Source of the DNA: Mesorhizobium intechi
GTDB lineage: Bacteria; Pseudomonadota; Alphaproteobacteria; Rhizobiales; Rhizobiaceae
Assembly (NCBI RefSeq): GCF_002879535.1
Contig: NZ_PNOT02000016.1
Span: forward strand, 1-39,608
Length of the DNA: 39,608 nt
Direction: 5' to 3'
Program-made: the position numbers and the translations under genes
Shown here: positions 25,410-33,252 of the stretch, piece after piece
Position numbering within the stretch: position 1 is the stretch's first letter
Layout of the letters: each line of letters opens with the position of its first letter
The notes under the pieces: generated by a model
What the model saw: the letters and a program-made list of their open reading frames with translations, nothing else
Database searches by the model: none
Told to the model about the DNA's origin: nothing

Positions 25410-25751
25410 ATGCGAGAATCGATCGGTCAAGACGAGTATGGGTCGGCGAACCCTTTCGATCCGGACGACCTGCCCAATCTGAATGCGATCGGACCAGGGA
25501 TCGGCAACAATGATTTCGAGAAATACGCGGTCGCCGTGATCATCGTGTTCGGCGCCCTGATCATCGGCGGGCTGATGGCCGCGTCGATGACCTTCGGCCA
25601 TCGCAACGGGTTCCTCTTCGCGCTCGGCGGCGCCACCTCTGCCTGGATCTCAGGAAACGCGCTTCTGCTTGACCGGCCGCGCATCTACGCGCTGTTCGTC
25701 GGCATCGCCGCGCTGATGCTGATCGCATCGACCATCACGCTGGTTACCTGA
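25410..25751 (+). CDS. small three-helix membrane protein
   Basis: A 113-aa protein. The first 33 residues are polar and acidic (ESIGQDEYGSANPFDPDDLP). Three hydrophobic segments follow: YAVAVIIVFGALIIGGLMAA, FLFALGGATSAWISGNALLL and IYALFVGIAALMLIASTITL. It is probably an inner-membrane protein with a cytosolic N-terminus. The ATG at 25410 has GGAGAACGAG upstream; an ATG at 25359 in the same frame has no such site. No named family is recognised, and there is no operon partner on this strand. Confidence 0.6.
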   Translation: MRESIGQDEYGSANPFDPDDLPNLNAIGPGIGNNDFEKYAVAVIIVFGALIIGGLMAASMTFGHRNGFLFALGGATSAWISGNALLLDRPRIYALFVGIAALMLIASTITLVT

Positions 25752-25759
25752 CCGTCCTC

Positions 25760-25795
25760 GCCGGGCCGCGACCCTGTCCAAGGGTCCGCCCCGGC
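25760..25795. terminator. strong hairpin between two converging genes
   Basis: GCCGGG pairs with CCCGGC, and an inner GACCC/GGGTC stem closes a 7-nt loop; two small internal mismatches. It sits in the 45-bp gap between the stop of the membrane-protein gene (plus) and the stop of ggt (minus), so it may stop both. There is no long T-run, so efficiency is uncertain. Confidence 0.5.
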
Positions 25796-25796
25796 A

Positions 25797-27536
25797 TCAA
25801 TATCCGAGCGCCTCGCCAGAGGCCGCCCGGCTGTCGATGGCGCCATTGTAGCGCGCGCCGCCGCCCTTCTCGATCTCCATCAGGCTCTTGCCACCAACGA
25901 GAATGCCGGCCGCCTGCCCCCAGGTCTGGTTGCTCAGATCGAGGTGGTAGCCCATGCCGGCCAGCAGTCTTTCGGTGTCGGGCGACAGGCCGAACGGCTC
26001 GACATAGACTTTATCGGGCAGCCATTGATGGTGGATGCGCGGCGCGTCGATCGCCTCCTGGATGTTCATCCCGTGGTCGATGACGTTGACGATCGCTTCC
26101 AGCGTGATGGTGATGATGCGCGAGCCGCCGGGGCTGCCGATGACCATGAACGGCTTGCCGTCCTTGGCCACGATGGTCGGGCTCATCGATGACAGCGGCG
26201 TCTTCTTCGGCTGAATGGCATTGGCCTCGCCCTGGACCAACCCATAGAGGTTAGGCACGCCCGGCTTCTGGGTGAAATCGTCCATCTCGTTGTTGAGCAG
26301 GATGCCGGTGCCGTCGGCGACGACGCCGGCGCCAAAGGAGCCGTTCAGCGTGTAGGTCACGGCGACCGCGTTGCCGTCCTTGTCGATGATGGAATAGTGC
26401 GTCGTCTCCTTCGACTCGCCAAAACCCTTCGGCATCAGGTCCTGGGACACGCCGGCCCGGAATGGGTCGATCTTGTCGCGGATATCCTTGGCGTAGCTCT
26501 TGTCCAGCAATTTCGAGACCGGATTGTCGACGAAATCGGGATCGCCGAGCGCGGAGTTGCGATCGACATAGGCATGGCGCATCGCCTCGACCATGACATG
26601 CACGGTCTCGGCCGAGCCGGCGCCAAGATAGGACAGCGGGTAGCCTTCCAGCACGTTGAGGATTTCGCAGATGATGACGCCACCGGAACTCGGCGGCGGC
26701 GAGGAAGTGATCTCGTAGCCGCGATAGGAGCAGGTGACCGGTTTCAGTTCACGCACCGCATATTGCTCGAAATCCTGCTTGGCCAGGATGCCACCCTTGG
26801 CGCCGCTCGCCTTGACGATGGCGTCGGCGATGGCGCCCTTGTAGAAGGCATCGGGGCCTTTCTCGGATATCGCCGAGAGCGAGGCAGCAAGATCCGGTTG
26901 GGTGAGGCGCTCGCCAATGCCATAGGGCTTGCCATCGGGTTTCAGCAACGCGGCCGCCGCCGCCGGGTCCTTCGCCAGCCTTTCAGCGTTGCTGGCGAAC
27001 GAGGCGGCATCGCCCTGATTGAGGATGAAACCGTCCTTGGCATAGGCGATCGCCGGCGCCATCAGCTCTTGTCTCGAAAGGGTGCCATATTTTTCGCGCG
27101 CTTTTTCGAAGCCGGCCACCGAGCCCGGCACGCCGACGGCGAGATAGCCGTCGAGGCTGGCACCCTTCACCGGGTTGCCATCCTTGTCGAGATACATGGT
27201 CTTGGTCGCAGCCAGCGGCGCGCGCTCACGAAAATCGAGGAAGGTCGATTTGCCATCTGCGAAACGGATGGTCATAAAGCCGCCGCCGCCAATGTTGCCG
27301 GCATTGGGGTAGACGACGGCCAGCGCATAGCCGACAGCGACCGCCGCATCGACGGCATTGCCGCCCTTCTTCAAGACCTCGACGCCGACTTCCGACGCCA
27401 GATGCTGGGCCGTCACCACCATGCCGTGCTCGCCCTTGGCCGGCGCCGGCGACGCGGCAAAGACGCTCGTCAACGGCGCCAGCGCGAAGGTGATGGAAAG
27501 ACTGACGGCGATCAGTGTCCGACGCGTGAGGTGCAT
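25797..27536 (-). CDS. ggt: gamma-glutamyltransferase precursor
   Basis: A 579-aa periplasmic gamma-glutamyltransferase (Ntn hydrolase) that cleaves glutathione and other gamma-glutamyl compounds. A signal peptide covers residues 1-28 (LIAVSLSITFALAPLTSVFA). The autocleavage and catalytic site is the KETTHYSIIDKDGNAVAVTY block near 376-396: the Thr before HYS becomes the N-terminus of the small subunit. Substrate residues include the DFRERAP motif near 101-107 and GSPGGSRII in the small subunit, whose Gly-Gly forms the oxyanion hole. Length fits the family. AGGAGA lies 7 bases before ATG 27536. It lies 99 bp downstream of rhaI on the same strand, with no obvious metabolic link to rhamnose. 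Confidence 0.95.
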   Translation of the reverse strand: MHLTRRTLIAVSLSITFALAPLTSVFAASPAPAKGEHGMVVTAQHLASEVGVEVLKKGGNAVDAAVAVGYALAVVYPNAGNIGGGGFMTIRFADGKSTFLDFRERAPLAATKTMYLDKDGNPVKGASLDGYLAVGVPGSVAGFEKAREKYGTLSRQELMAPAIAYAKDGFILNQGDAASFASNAERLAKDPAAAAALLKPDGKPYGIGERLTQPDLAASLSAISEKGPDAFYKGAIADAIVKASGAKGGILAKQDFEQYAVRELKPVTCSYRGYEITSSPPPSSGGVIICEILNVLEGYPLSYLGAGSAETVHVMVEAMRHAYVDRNSALGDPDFVDNPVSKLLDKSYAKDIRDKIDPFRAGVSQDLMPKGFGESKETTHYSIIDKDGNAVAVTYTLNGSFGAGVVADGTGILLNNEMDDFTQKPGVPNLYGLVQGEANAIQPKKTPLSSMSPTIVAKDGKPFMVIGSPGGSRIITITLEAIVNVIDHGMNIQEAIDAPRIHHQWLPDKVYVEPFGLSPDTERLLAGMGYHLDLSNQTWGQAAGILVGGKSLMEIEKGGGARYNGAIDSRAASGEALGY

Positions 27537-27635
27537 GGCGGGTTCTCCTGGCGGGGACGCCTAGAAGAGCCCGTCGCAGCGGCCGAGTCCACCATCAACG
27601 GTGGGCCAGGCGGATCAATTCAGATGTCAGGCGTG

Positions 27636-28928
27636 TCAGACAATTCCGCCCGAGCCGCCGACAACAGCCGGGCGTTCGGCCGCGACCTTGGCGCGATAGC
27701 CCGCCGCCCGGTAGGTGGCGACCGGATCGATTGCGCCCCCGGTTTTCAGCCGCGCCATGGCGAGGATCGGCTCGACATCGGTGCGGTAGGCTGCCTTCAG
27801 CGTCTGCGTCGCCATCAGCGCGTCATTGCCGTCTTGAAAAGCTTCCAGTGCCTTGCGGTCGATCAACAGCGCCTGCGCATAGGCGCGTTGCACCTCGACC
27901 GCCGACAGCATCAGGCTCTCGATCGGATCGGTGACGTTGTGGCTCTGGTCGAGCATGTGGGCCGGATCGAAACCCTCCACGCCGGACAGTTCGGCATCGA
28001 CAAGTTCGTTGAAGACCAGGAACAGCCGGTAAGGATCGATCGAACCGGCGTCGAGGTCGTCGTCGCCATATTTCGAATCGTTGAAATGGAAGCCTCCGAG
28101 TTTCTTGAACTGGATCAGCCGCGACACGATCATCTCGATGTTGACGTTGGGCGCATGGTGGCCGAGGTCGACGAGGCAGAAGGCCTTGTCGCCCAATTCC
28201 TTGGCGATAAGGTAATTGGTGCCCCAGTCCTGCACGACCGTGGAATAGAAGGCCGGCTCGTACATCTTGTGTTCGGTGAAGAGTTTCCAGTCGGCGGGCA
28301 GCCCGGCATAAACCTCCTTCATGGCGTCGAGGTAGCGCTCGAAGGCTTTGGCGAAATTGACCTGGCCCGGAAAATTCGAGCCGTCGCCGATCCACACCGT
28401 CAGCGCCTTGGAGCCGAGCGTCTTGCCGATCTCGATGCATTCGAGATTGTGCTCGACCGCCTGCCGGCGGGTGCCGGCGTCGGCATGCGACAGCGAGCCG
28501 AATTTGTACGAGAGTTTCTGGTCCCTAGCATCGGAGAAAGTGTTGGAGTTCATGGCATCGAAGCCAAGGCCGAAGCGCGAGGCCGCCTGCTTCAGCCGGT
28601 TCGGGTCAGCCTTGTCCCATGGAATGTGCAGCGAGACGGTCGGCGTCGCCTGCGTCAACTGGTTGATGACGGCACAATCCTCGATCTTGTCGAAGATATC
28701 GCGCGGCTCGCCGGCGCCGGGAAAGCGGGCAAAGCGCGTGCCGCCGGTGCCGACGCCCCAGGAGGGGATAGCGACCGCAAATTTCTCGACCTTGTCGCGG
28801 ACGGCGTCGATGGCGATGCCGCGGCGGTCGAGACGTTCGCCGAGCGAGGCGTAATCGCGCTCGAGATCGGGCTTGCGCGCGGTGTTATCTTTTTCGACGA
28901 TTTCGGCGGAAATGATGGTTTCGGACAA
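27636..28928 (-). CDS. rhaI: L-rhamnose isomerase, rhizobial type
   Basis: A 430-aa cytosolic sugar isomerase of the xylose-isomerase-like TIM-barrel fold, converting L-rhamnose to L-rhamnulose. Metal and substrate residues are visible in VWIGDGSNFPGQ, FTEHKMYEPAFYST (Glu), LVDLGHHAPNVN (Asp, His) and GGFHFNDSKYGDDDLD (His and two Asp). It matches the RhaI class of Rhizobium rather than E. coli RhaA. The start is a TTG (28928) with GGGAGGAA 9 bases upstream; there is no nearby ATG in frame. rhaD lies 99 bp upstream on the same strand, so rhaD-rhaI form one unit pointing away from the importer operon. Confidence 0.93.
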   Translation of the reverse strand: MSETIISAEIVEKDNTARKPDLERDYASLGERLDRRGIAIDAVRDKVEKFAVAIPSWGVGTGGTRFARFPGAGEPRDIFDKIEDCAVINQLTQATPTVSLHIPWDKADPNRLKQAASRFGLGFDAMNSNTFSDARDQKLSYKFGSLSHADAGTRRQAVEHNLECIEIGKTLGSKALTVWIGDGSNFPGQVNFAKAFERYLDAMKEVYAGLPADWKLFTEHKMYEPAFYSTVVQDWGTNYLIAKELGDKAFCLVDLGHHAPNVNIEMIVSRLIQFKKLGGFHFNDSKYGDDDLDAGSIDPYRLFLVFNELVDAELSGVEGFDPAHMLDQSHNVTDPIESLMLSAVEVQRAYAQALLIDRKALEAFQDGNDALMATQTLKAAYRTDVEPILAMARLKTGGAIDPVATYRAAGYRAKVAAERPAVVGGSGGIV

Positions 28929-28958
28929 GTGCTGGTTCCTCCCAAGAATGTGTTCGGC

Positions 28959-29014
28959 TGGCGCCGCCCCTCATCCGCCCTTCGGGCACCTTCTCGCCGC
29001 AAACGGGGAGAAGG
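28959..29014. repeat. RIME/REP-like palindromic repeat between rhaD and rhaI
   Basis: The stretch GCGCCGCCCCTCATCCG, then CCCTTCGGGC and CTTCTCGCCG...GGGAGAAGG contains two hairpins (a GCCCTTCGGGC mini-stem and a CTTCTC/GAGAAG stem). This matches the layout of the RIME-type repeats scattered between genes in rhizobia. It would be transcribed within the rhaD-rhaI message and could form an mRNA structure there. Confidence 0.65.
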
Positions 29015-29027
29015 GAAGCGCTCCAAA

Positions 29028-31130
29028 TCAGCGCGTAAAGCTCTGCGCGTTGCCGGCGTCGACGTTGATGATGTTGCCGGTCGACTTGGCCGACATCTCG
29101 GAGGCAAAGAAATAAATCGCCTCAGCGATGTCTTCCGGGAAGACCGAGCGCTTCAGCATCGAGCGCGAACGATAATGCTCTTCGAGGTCGTCCGTGGACA
29201 TCTTGTAGGCGGCGGCGCGCTGTTCCTTCCACTCGCCGGTCCAGATCTTCGAGCCGCGCAGGACCGCGTCCGGATTGACGACATTGACCCTGATCTGCGC
29301 TTCCGCGCCTTCCAGCGCGAGACACCGGGCGAGATGGATTTCTGCGGCCTTGGCCGTGCAATAGGCTGCAGCGTTGGGCGAGGCGGCAAGACCGTTCTTG
29401 GAGGCGACGAAGACGACATTGCCGCCGATCTTCTGCACCCGGAACAGCCGGAACGCTTCCCGCGAGACCAGGAAATAGCCGGTCGACAAGATGTCCATGT
29501 TCTTGTTCCACAGCGCCAGCGACGTCTCTTCGATCGGCGCCGAGGAGGCGAGGCCCGCGTTGGAGACCAGAATGTCGAGGCCGCCGAATTCGACCGCCGT
29601 CCCGGCAAAGCCCGAGACCACCTGGTCTTCCGAGGTGACGTTGATGACCACCGGGCGGACGAAATCCTTGCCATAGGCCTTGGCCAGTTCGTCATTAGCG
29701 CTGGCTAATGCAGCCTCATCGATGTCGGCCAACACCACGCAGGCGCCTTCTCGCAGCAGGCGGTTGGCGGTCGCCCGGCCAATGCCTCCGGCGCCACCGG
29801 TGACCAGTGCGATCTGGCCAGCGAGCGATTTTGGCTTCGGCATGCGCTGCAGCTTCAGATCCTCAAGCAGCCAGTATTCGATGTCGAAGGCTTCCTGGGC
29901 GGGCAGTCCGACATAGGACGAAACGGTCGACGCGCCGCGCATGACGTTGATGGCGTTGACGTAGAATTCGCCGGAAATTCGCGCCGTCGCCTTGTCGCCG
30001 GCGAAGGTGAACATGCCGACGCCGGGCATCAGATAGACCACAGCGTTGGGATCGCGGATGGCGGGCGAATCCGGATGCTTGCAGCTGTCATAATAGGCCT
30101 GGTAGCCGACGCGGTATTCGGCGATGTCGTCGGCTAGGCGCGCAATGACCGCATCGACATCAGGCTTTGCCGGATCGAACTCGATGACCAGCGGGCGGAT
30201 CTTGGTGCGCAGGAAATGGTCCGGGCAAGAGGTGCCGAGCGCCGCAAGCGGGCGCAAATCCCTGGAGTTGACGAATTCGAGCACGGGGGCGGAATCGTCG
30301 AAGTGGCCGAGCTTGTGGCTCTTTTCCGAGATCAGGCCGCGGATTTTCGGCATCAGTTTCGCCGCGATGGCGCGGCGGGTGGCGGCATCCAGCGGCTTGA
30401 CCACTTCGCCGCCGAAGATGGCGAGGCCCTCGGAGCGGCGTTCGAACCACTCGATCGCCTGGTTGATCACCGAAACCGTCGTCTCGTAGCATTCCTTGGG
30501 CGTGTCGCCCCAGGTGAACAGGCCGTGGCTTTCGAGGATCACGCCCTTGGCGGCGGGATTCTCCGCGCAGAACTTCTCCAGCCACAGACCAAGCTCGAAG
30601 CCCGGCCGCTTCCATGGCAGCCAGCCGATGGCGTCGCCGAAGATCTCCTTGGTCAGCGCCCTGGAATCCTTCGCCGCGGCAATCGCGATGATGGCATCGG
30701 GATGCATGTGGTCGACAAAAGGCTTCGGCACATAGGCGTGCAGCGGTGTGTCGATCGAGGCCGCGCGCGGATTGAGGTTGAAGGTGCAGTGGGGCAGATA
30801 TCCCACCATCTCGTCCTCATGCTCGACGCCGCGATAAAGGCCTTTCAACGCGCGCAACTTGTCCATGTACAGCGTTGCAAAACCGTCCAGCTTGATCGAG
30901 GCGCTGTCGCCGCCGGAGCCCTTGACCCACAGCACTTCGACATTCTCGCCGCTGAGCGGATCCTTCTGCCAGATCTTCGAGGAGGTGTTGCCGCCGCCAT
31001 AGTTGGTGACGCGCTTGTCGGACCCCAGCGTGTTCGAGCGATAGACCAGAAGTTCGGGGCCGCTCATCCCCTTGGCTTTCGCATCGTCCCACAGATTGGC
31101 AAGGCGCGAGCCGGAGCGCTTGTCGAGCAT
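29028..31130 (-). CDS. rhaD: bifunctional rhamnulose-1-phosphate aldolase / lactaldehyde dehydrogenase
   Basis: A 700-aa two-domain enzyme. The N-terminal half (about 1-400) is a class II (zinc) aldolase: HMHPDAIIAIAAAKD gives His ligands, and ESHGLFTWGDTPKECYE carries another His. It splits rhamnulose-1-phosphate into dihydroxyacetone phosphate and lactaldehyde. The C-terminal part (about 430-700) is a short-chain dehydrogenase: ALVTGGAGGIGRATA is the NAD loop, SNAGLASSAPIEE and YCTAKAAEIHLAR contain the Tyr-x3-Lys active site. ATG 31130 is preceded by GGAGGATACCT; a longer reading from 31208 would run into the promoter. It starts the left half of the divergent rhamnose locus. Confidence 0.95.
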   Translation of the reverse strand: MLDKRSGSRLANLWDDAKAKGMSGPELLVYRSNTLGSDKRVTNYGGGNTSSKIWQKDPLSGENVEVLWVKGSGGDSASIKLDGFATLYMDKLRALKGLYRGVEHEDEMVGYLPHCTFNLNPRAASIDTPLHAYVPKPFVDHMHPDAIIAIAAAKDSRALTKEIFGDAIGWLPWKRPGFELGLWLEKFCAENPAAKGVILESHGLFTWGDTPKECYETTVSVINQAIEWFERRSEGLAIFGGEVVKPLDAATRRAIAAKLMPKIRGLISEKSHKLGHFDDSAPVLEFVNSRDLRPLAALGTSCPDHFLRTKIRPLVIEFDPAKPDVDAVIARLADDIAEYRVGYQAYYDSCKHPDSPAIRDPNAVVYLMPGVGMFTFAGDKATARISGEFYVNAINVMRGASTVSSYVGLPAQEAFDIEYWLLEDLKLQRMPKPKSLAGQIALVTGGAGGIGRATANRLLREGACVVLADIDEAALASANDELAKAYGKDFVRPVVINVTSEDQVVSGFAGTAVEFGGLDILVSNAGLASSAPIEETSLALWNKNMDILSTGYFLVSREAFRLFRVQKIGGNVVFVASKNGLAASPNAAAYCTAKAAEIHLARCLALEGAEAQIRVNVVNPDAVLRGSKIWTGEWKEQRAAAYKMSTDDLEEHYRSRSMLKRSVFPEDIAEAIYFFASEMSAKSTGNIINVDAGNAQSFTR

Positions 31131-31175
31131 AGGTATCCTCCCTGGGACGCAAAAGTCGCAGTCCATTTTGCCGGG

Positions 31176-31204
31176 AATGTCTACGCATGCGCCTCGCTTG
31201 TCAA
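31176..31204 (-). promoter_or_regulatory. candidate rhaD promoter
   Basis: On the minus strand TTGACA (31199-31204) is separated by 17 bases from GACATT (31176-31181), a plausible -35/-10 pair. The -35 box is perfect, the -10 weak. It lies 45 bp upstream of the rhaD start. Confidence 0.4.
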
Positions 31205-31271
31205 TCATAAACGATCAATATCGATCATATTGCACTGCACAATGAAATTATTTGATCGGAAATGATTGACA
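31199..31271. promoter_or_regulatory. rhaR operator region between the divergent rha promoters
   Basis: Arms TGTCAATCAT (31199-31208) and ATGATTGACA (31262-31271) are perfect inverted repeats 53 bases apart, and both contain the -35 box of their own promoter. Between them is AT-rich DNA with repeated GATCA units (CGATCAATATCGATCAT near 31212 and TTGATCGG near 31252). This suits a DeoR-type repressor binding several sites to close both promoters together. Confidence 0.5.
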
Positions 31272-31294
31272 CTGCTCGTTTTGAGTGCCTAGAT
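31266..31294 (+). promoter_or_regulatory. candidate rhaR-rhaK operon promoter
   Basis: TTGACA (31266-31271), 17-base spacer, CTAGAT (31289-31294), ending 20 bp before ATG 31314 of rhaR. Perfect -35; the -10 matches three of six consensus bases. Confidence 0.45.
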
Positions 31295-31313
31295 GGCCAG
31301 GCAGGGAGGAACC

Positions 31314-32117
31314 ATGCACGAAAAAGAGCGCCACAGGATCATTCTGTCCGCCGTCCAGGAAAAGCCTGTGGTGACGGTGCAGGAAATGGTCGACCTGACG
31401 GAGTCGTCCGAGGCGACGATCCGGCGCGATATCGCGGCTCTGCATGTCCAAAAGCGCCTGCGCCGGGTGCGCGGTGGCGCCGAGGCGATCTCGCCACCGC
31501 AATTCATCGGCTTGGCCGGCCGGCCTTTTTCCGTCAACGAAACGATCAACGCTTCACAGAAGCGGGCGATCGCTCGCGAGGCGGTCGAATTGTGCGGGGA
31601 TGGCGAGCCGATCATCATCAATGGCGGCACCACCACCTTCCAGATGGTGCATTTCCTGACTGGGCGGCGCATGCCGATCTTCACCAATTCGTTCCCGATC
31701 GCCGAGCATCTGCTCAAGCACTCGAAGAACACGGTGATGCTGTCGGGCGGCACCATCTATCGCGAGCAGAACATCATCCTGTCGCCCTTCGACAATGACG
31801 TGACCCGCAATTTCTACGCGCGCCGCATGTTCATGGGCGCCCAAGGTCTTGGACCGCTCGGCCTGATGGAAGGCGACCCGCTGCTGATCCAGGCGGAGCA
31901 GAAGCTGATCGACCAGGCCGACGAGCTGGTGGTGCTGGTCGACTCCTCGAAATTCCGCAAGCGCTCCAGCCTGATCCTGTGCGGGTTGTCGCGCATCGCC
32001 ACCGTCATCACCGATGACGGCATCGAGGATCGTGAAGCCAAGATGTTGGAGACCGCGGGCGTGACGCTGATCGTAGCCCGCAAGACGGCAAAGGAAGAAT
32101 CTTCACTGCAGGCCTGA
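31314..32117 (+). CDS. rhaR: DeoR-family regulator of rhamnose catabolism
   Basis: A 267-aa repressor-type protein. The N-terminal helix-turn-helix is VTVQEMVDLTESSEATIRRD, followed by the DeoR signature IAALHVQKRLRRVRGGA. The C-terminal sugar-phosphate-sensing domain shows INGGTTTFQMVHFL (phosphate-loop-like), NSFPIAEHL, and a DSSKF motif (VVLVDSSKFRKRS) typical for this family. I chose ATG 31314 with GGGAGGA 5 bases upstream; ATG 31293 lies inside the promoter. It heads the rhaRSTPQUK operon and is placed to control the divergent rhaD too. The effector is likely rhamnose or a phosphorylated intermediate. Confidence 0.92.
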   Translation: MHEKERHRIILSAVQEKPVVTVQEMVDLTESSEATIRRDIAALHVQKRLRRVRGGAEAISPPQFIGLAGRPFSVNETINASQKRAIAREAVELCGDGEPIIINGGTTTFQMVHFLTGRRMPIFTNSFPIAEHLLKHSKNTVMLSGGTIYREQNIILSPFDNDVTRNFYARRMFMGAQGLGPLGLMEGDPLLIQAEQKLIDQADELVVLVDSSKFRKRSSLILCGLSRIATVITDDGIEDREAKMLETAGVTLIVARKTAKEESSLQA

Positions 32118-32172
32118 GACCAACTCACGCCCGCAGCGGCGATGGAATGCAACGCTCAAGGGAGGATATGCG

Positions 32173-33168
32173 ATGAGCTTTTTGAAGAAATTGATGGTGA
32201 CGGCCGCATTCTCGGCCGCCATGTTCGTGAATGCCGCCTATGCCGAGAACGTCAAGATCGCACTGGTGGTGAAGTCGCTCGGCAACGGCTTCTTCGACGC
32301 TGCCAACAAGGGCGCTGAAGAGGCGGCCAAGGAACTCGGCGATGTCGACATCATCTATACCGGCCCGACCAAGGCGACCGCCGAAGCGCAGATCGAAGTG
32401 GTCAACTCGCTGATCGCCCAGAAGGTCAACGCCATCGCCATTTCGGCCAATGACGCCGACGCGCTGGTGCCGGTGCTGAAGAAGGCCATGCAGCGCGGTA
32501 TCACCGTCATCTCCTGGGATTCGGGCGTCGCCAAGGAAGGTCGCCAGCTTCACCTCAACCCGTCCGACACCGGCCTGATCGGCGAGACCATCATCAAGCT
32601 TGCCGCCGACTATCTGCCGGAAGGCGGCGATGTCGCCATCCTGTCGGCCTCCTCGACCGCGACCAACCAGAACGCCTGGATCGACGCGGCCAAGAAGGTG
32701 CTGCCTGAGAAATTTCCCAAGATCAAGCTCGTCGCCACCGTCTATGGCGACGACGATTCGGCCAAGAGCACCGACGAAGCCAAGGGCTTGCTGAAGTCCT
32801 TTCCGAACCTCAAGGCGATCATCGCGCCGACCACCGTCGGCGTCGTTGCCGCCGCCCAGGTCGTCACCGACGAGAAGCTGATCGGCAAGGTCAATGTCAC
32901 GGGCCTGGCGCTGCCGTCCGAGTTCAAGAAGTTCATCGACAACGGCGCCAGCCAGGCGGTTGCGCTGTGGAACCCGATCGACCTCGGCTACTCCGCCGTC
33001 TACCTCGCCCACGACCTGGCGGTGAAGAAGGAAGAGGCCAAGCCCGGTGCGACGCTGTCGATCGGCCGCGTCGGCAAGGTCACGCTCGACGATAGCAACT
33101 CGGCTGCGATGGCCCCGCCCTTCCAGTTCGACAAGACCAACATCGAGAAGTTCTCCAAGATCTATTGA
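32173..33168 (+). CDS. rhaS: rhamnose ABC transporter substrate-binding protein
   Basis: A 331-aa periplasmic sugar-binding protein (type 1, ribose-like fold). The signal peptide is LKKLMVTAAFSAAMFVNAAYA, cleaved before ENVKIALVVKSLGNGFF. Characteristic segments: NSLIAQKVNAIAISANDADA, VISWDSGVAKEGRQLHLNPS and TGLIGETIIKLAADYL, typical of the RhaS branch. GGGAGGATAT precedes ATG 32173. It is 55 bp behind rhaR, so likely on one message. In Rhizobium leguminosarum this importer needs the RhaK kinase as well as RhaSTPQ for uptake. Note that the name rhaS here is not the E. coli regulator. Confidence 0.94.
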   Translation: MSFLKKLMVTAAFSAAMFVNAAYAENVKIALVVKSLGNGFFDAANKGAEEAAKELGDVDIIYTGPTKATAEAQIEVVNSLIAQKVNAIAISANDADALVPVLKKAMQRGITVISWDSGVAKEGRQLHLNPSDTGLIGETIIKLAADYLPEGGDVAILSASSTATNQNAWIDAAKKVLPEKFPKIKLVATVYGDDDSAKSTDEAKGLLKSFPNLKAIIAPTTVGVVAAAQVVTDEKLIGKVNVTGLALPSEFKKFIDNGASQAVALWNPIDLGYSAVYLAHDLAVKKEEAKPGATLSIGRVGKVTLDDSNSAAMAPPFQFDKTNIEKFSKIY

Positions 33169-33187
33169 TCTGGGGCCCTCTCAAGCT

Positions 33188-33221
33188 GTCGCGGCGGGGC
33201 TCACGTCCCGCCGCGGCTTTA
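33188..33221 (+). terminator. hairpin between rhaS and rhaT (attenuator-like)
   Basis: A 9-bp perfect stem CGCGGCGGG / CCCGCCGCG with an 8-nt loop (GCTCACGT), extended by two pairs and followed by CTTTAAA. Such intercistronic hairpins usually protect or over-express the binding-protein message relative to the downstream ATPase and permeases. Confidence 0.65.
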
Positions 33222-33252
33222 AACGGACCTTGTTTCAGGGCTTGATACGACC

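Noticed and set aside
26397..29708. Very long plus-strand open frame (over 1000 codons)
   Set aside because: It lies antisense to ggt, rhaI and the end of rhaD; the translation is Arg-, Asp- and Gly-rich with no family motif, as expected for the shadow of high-GC genes.
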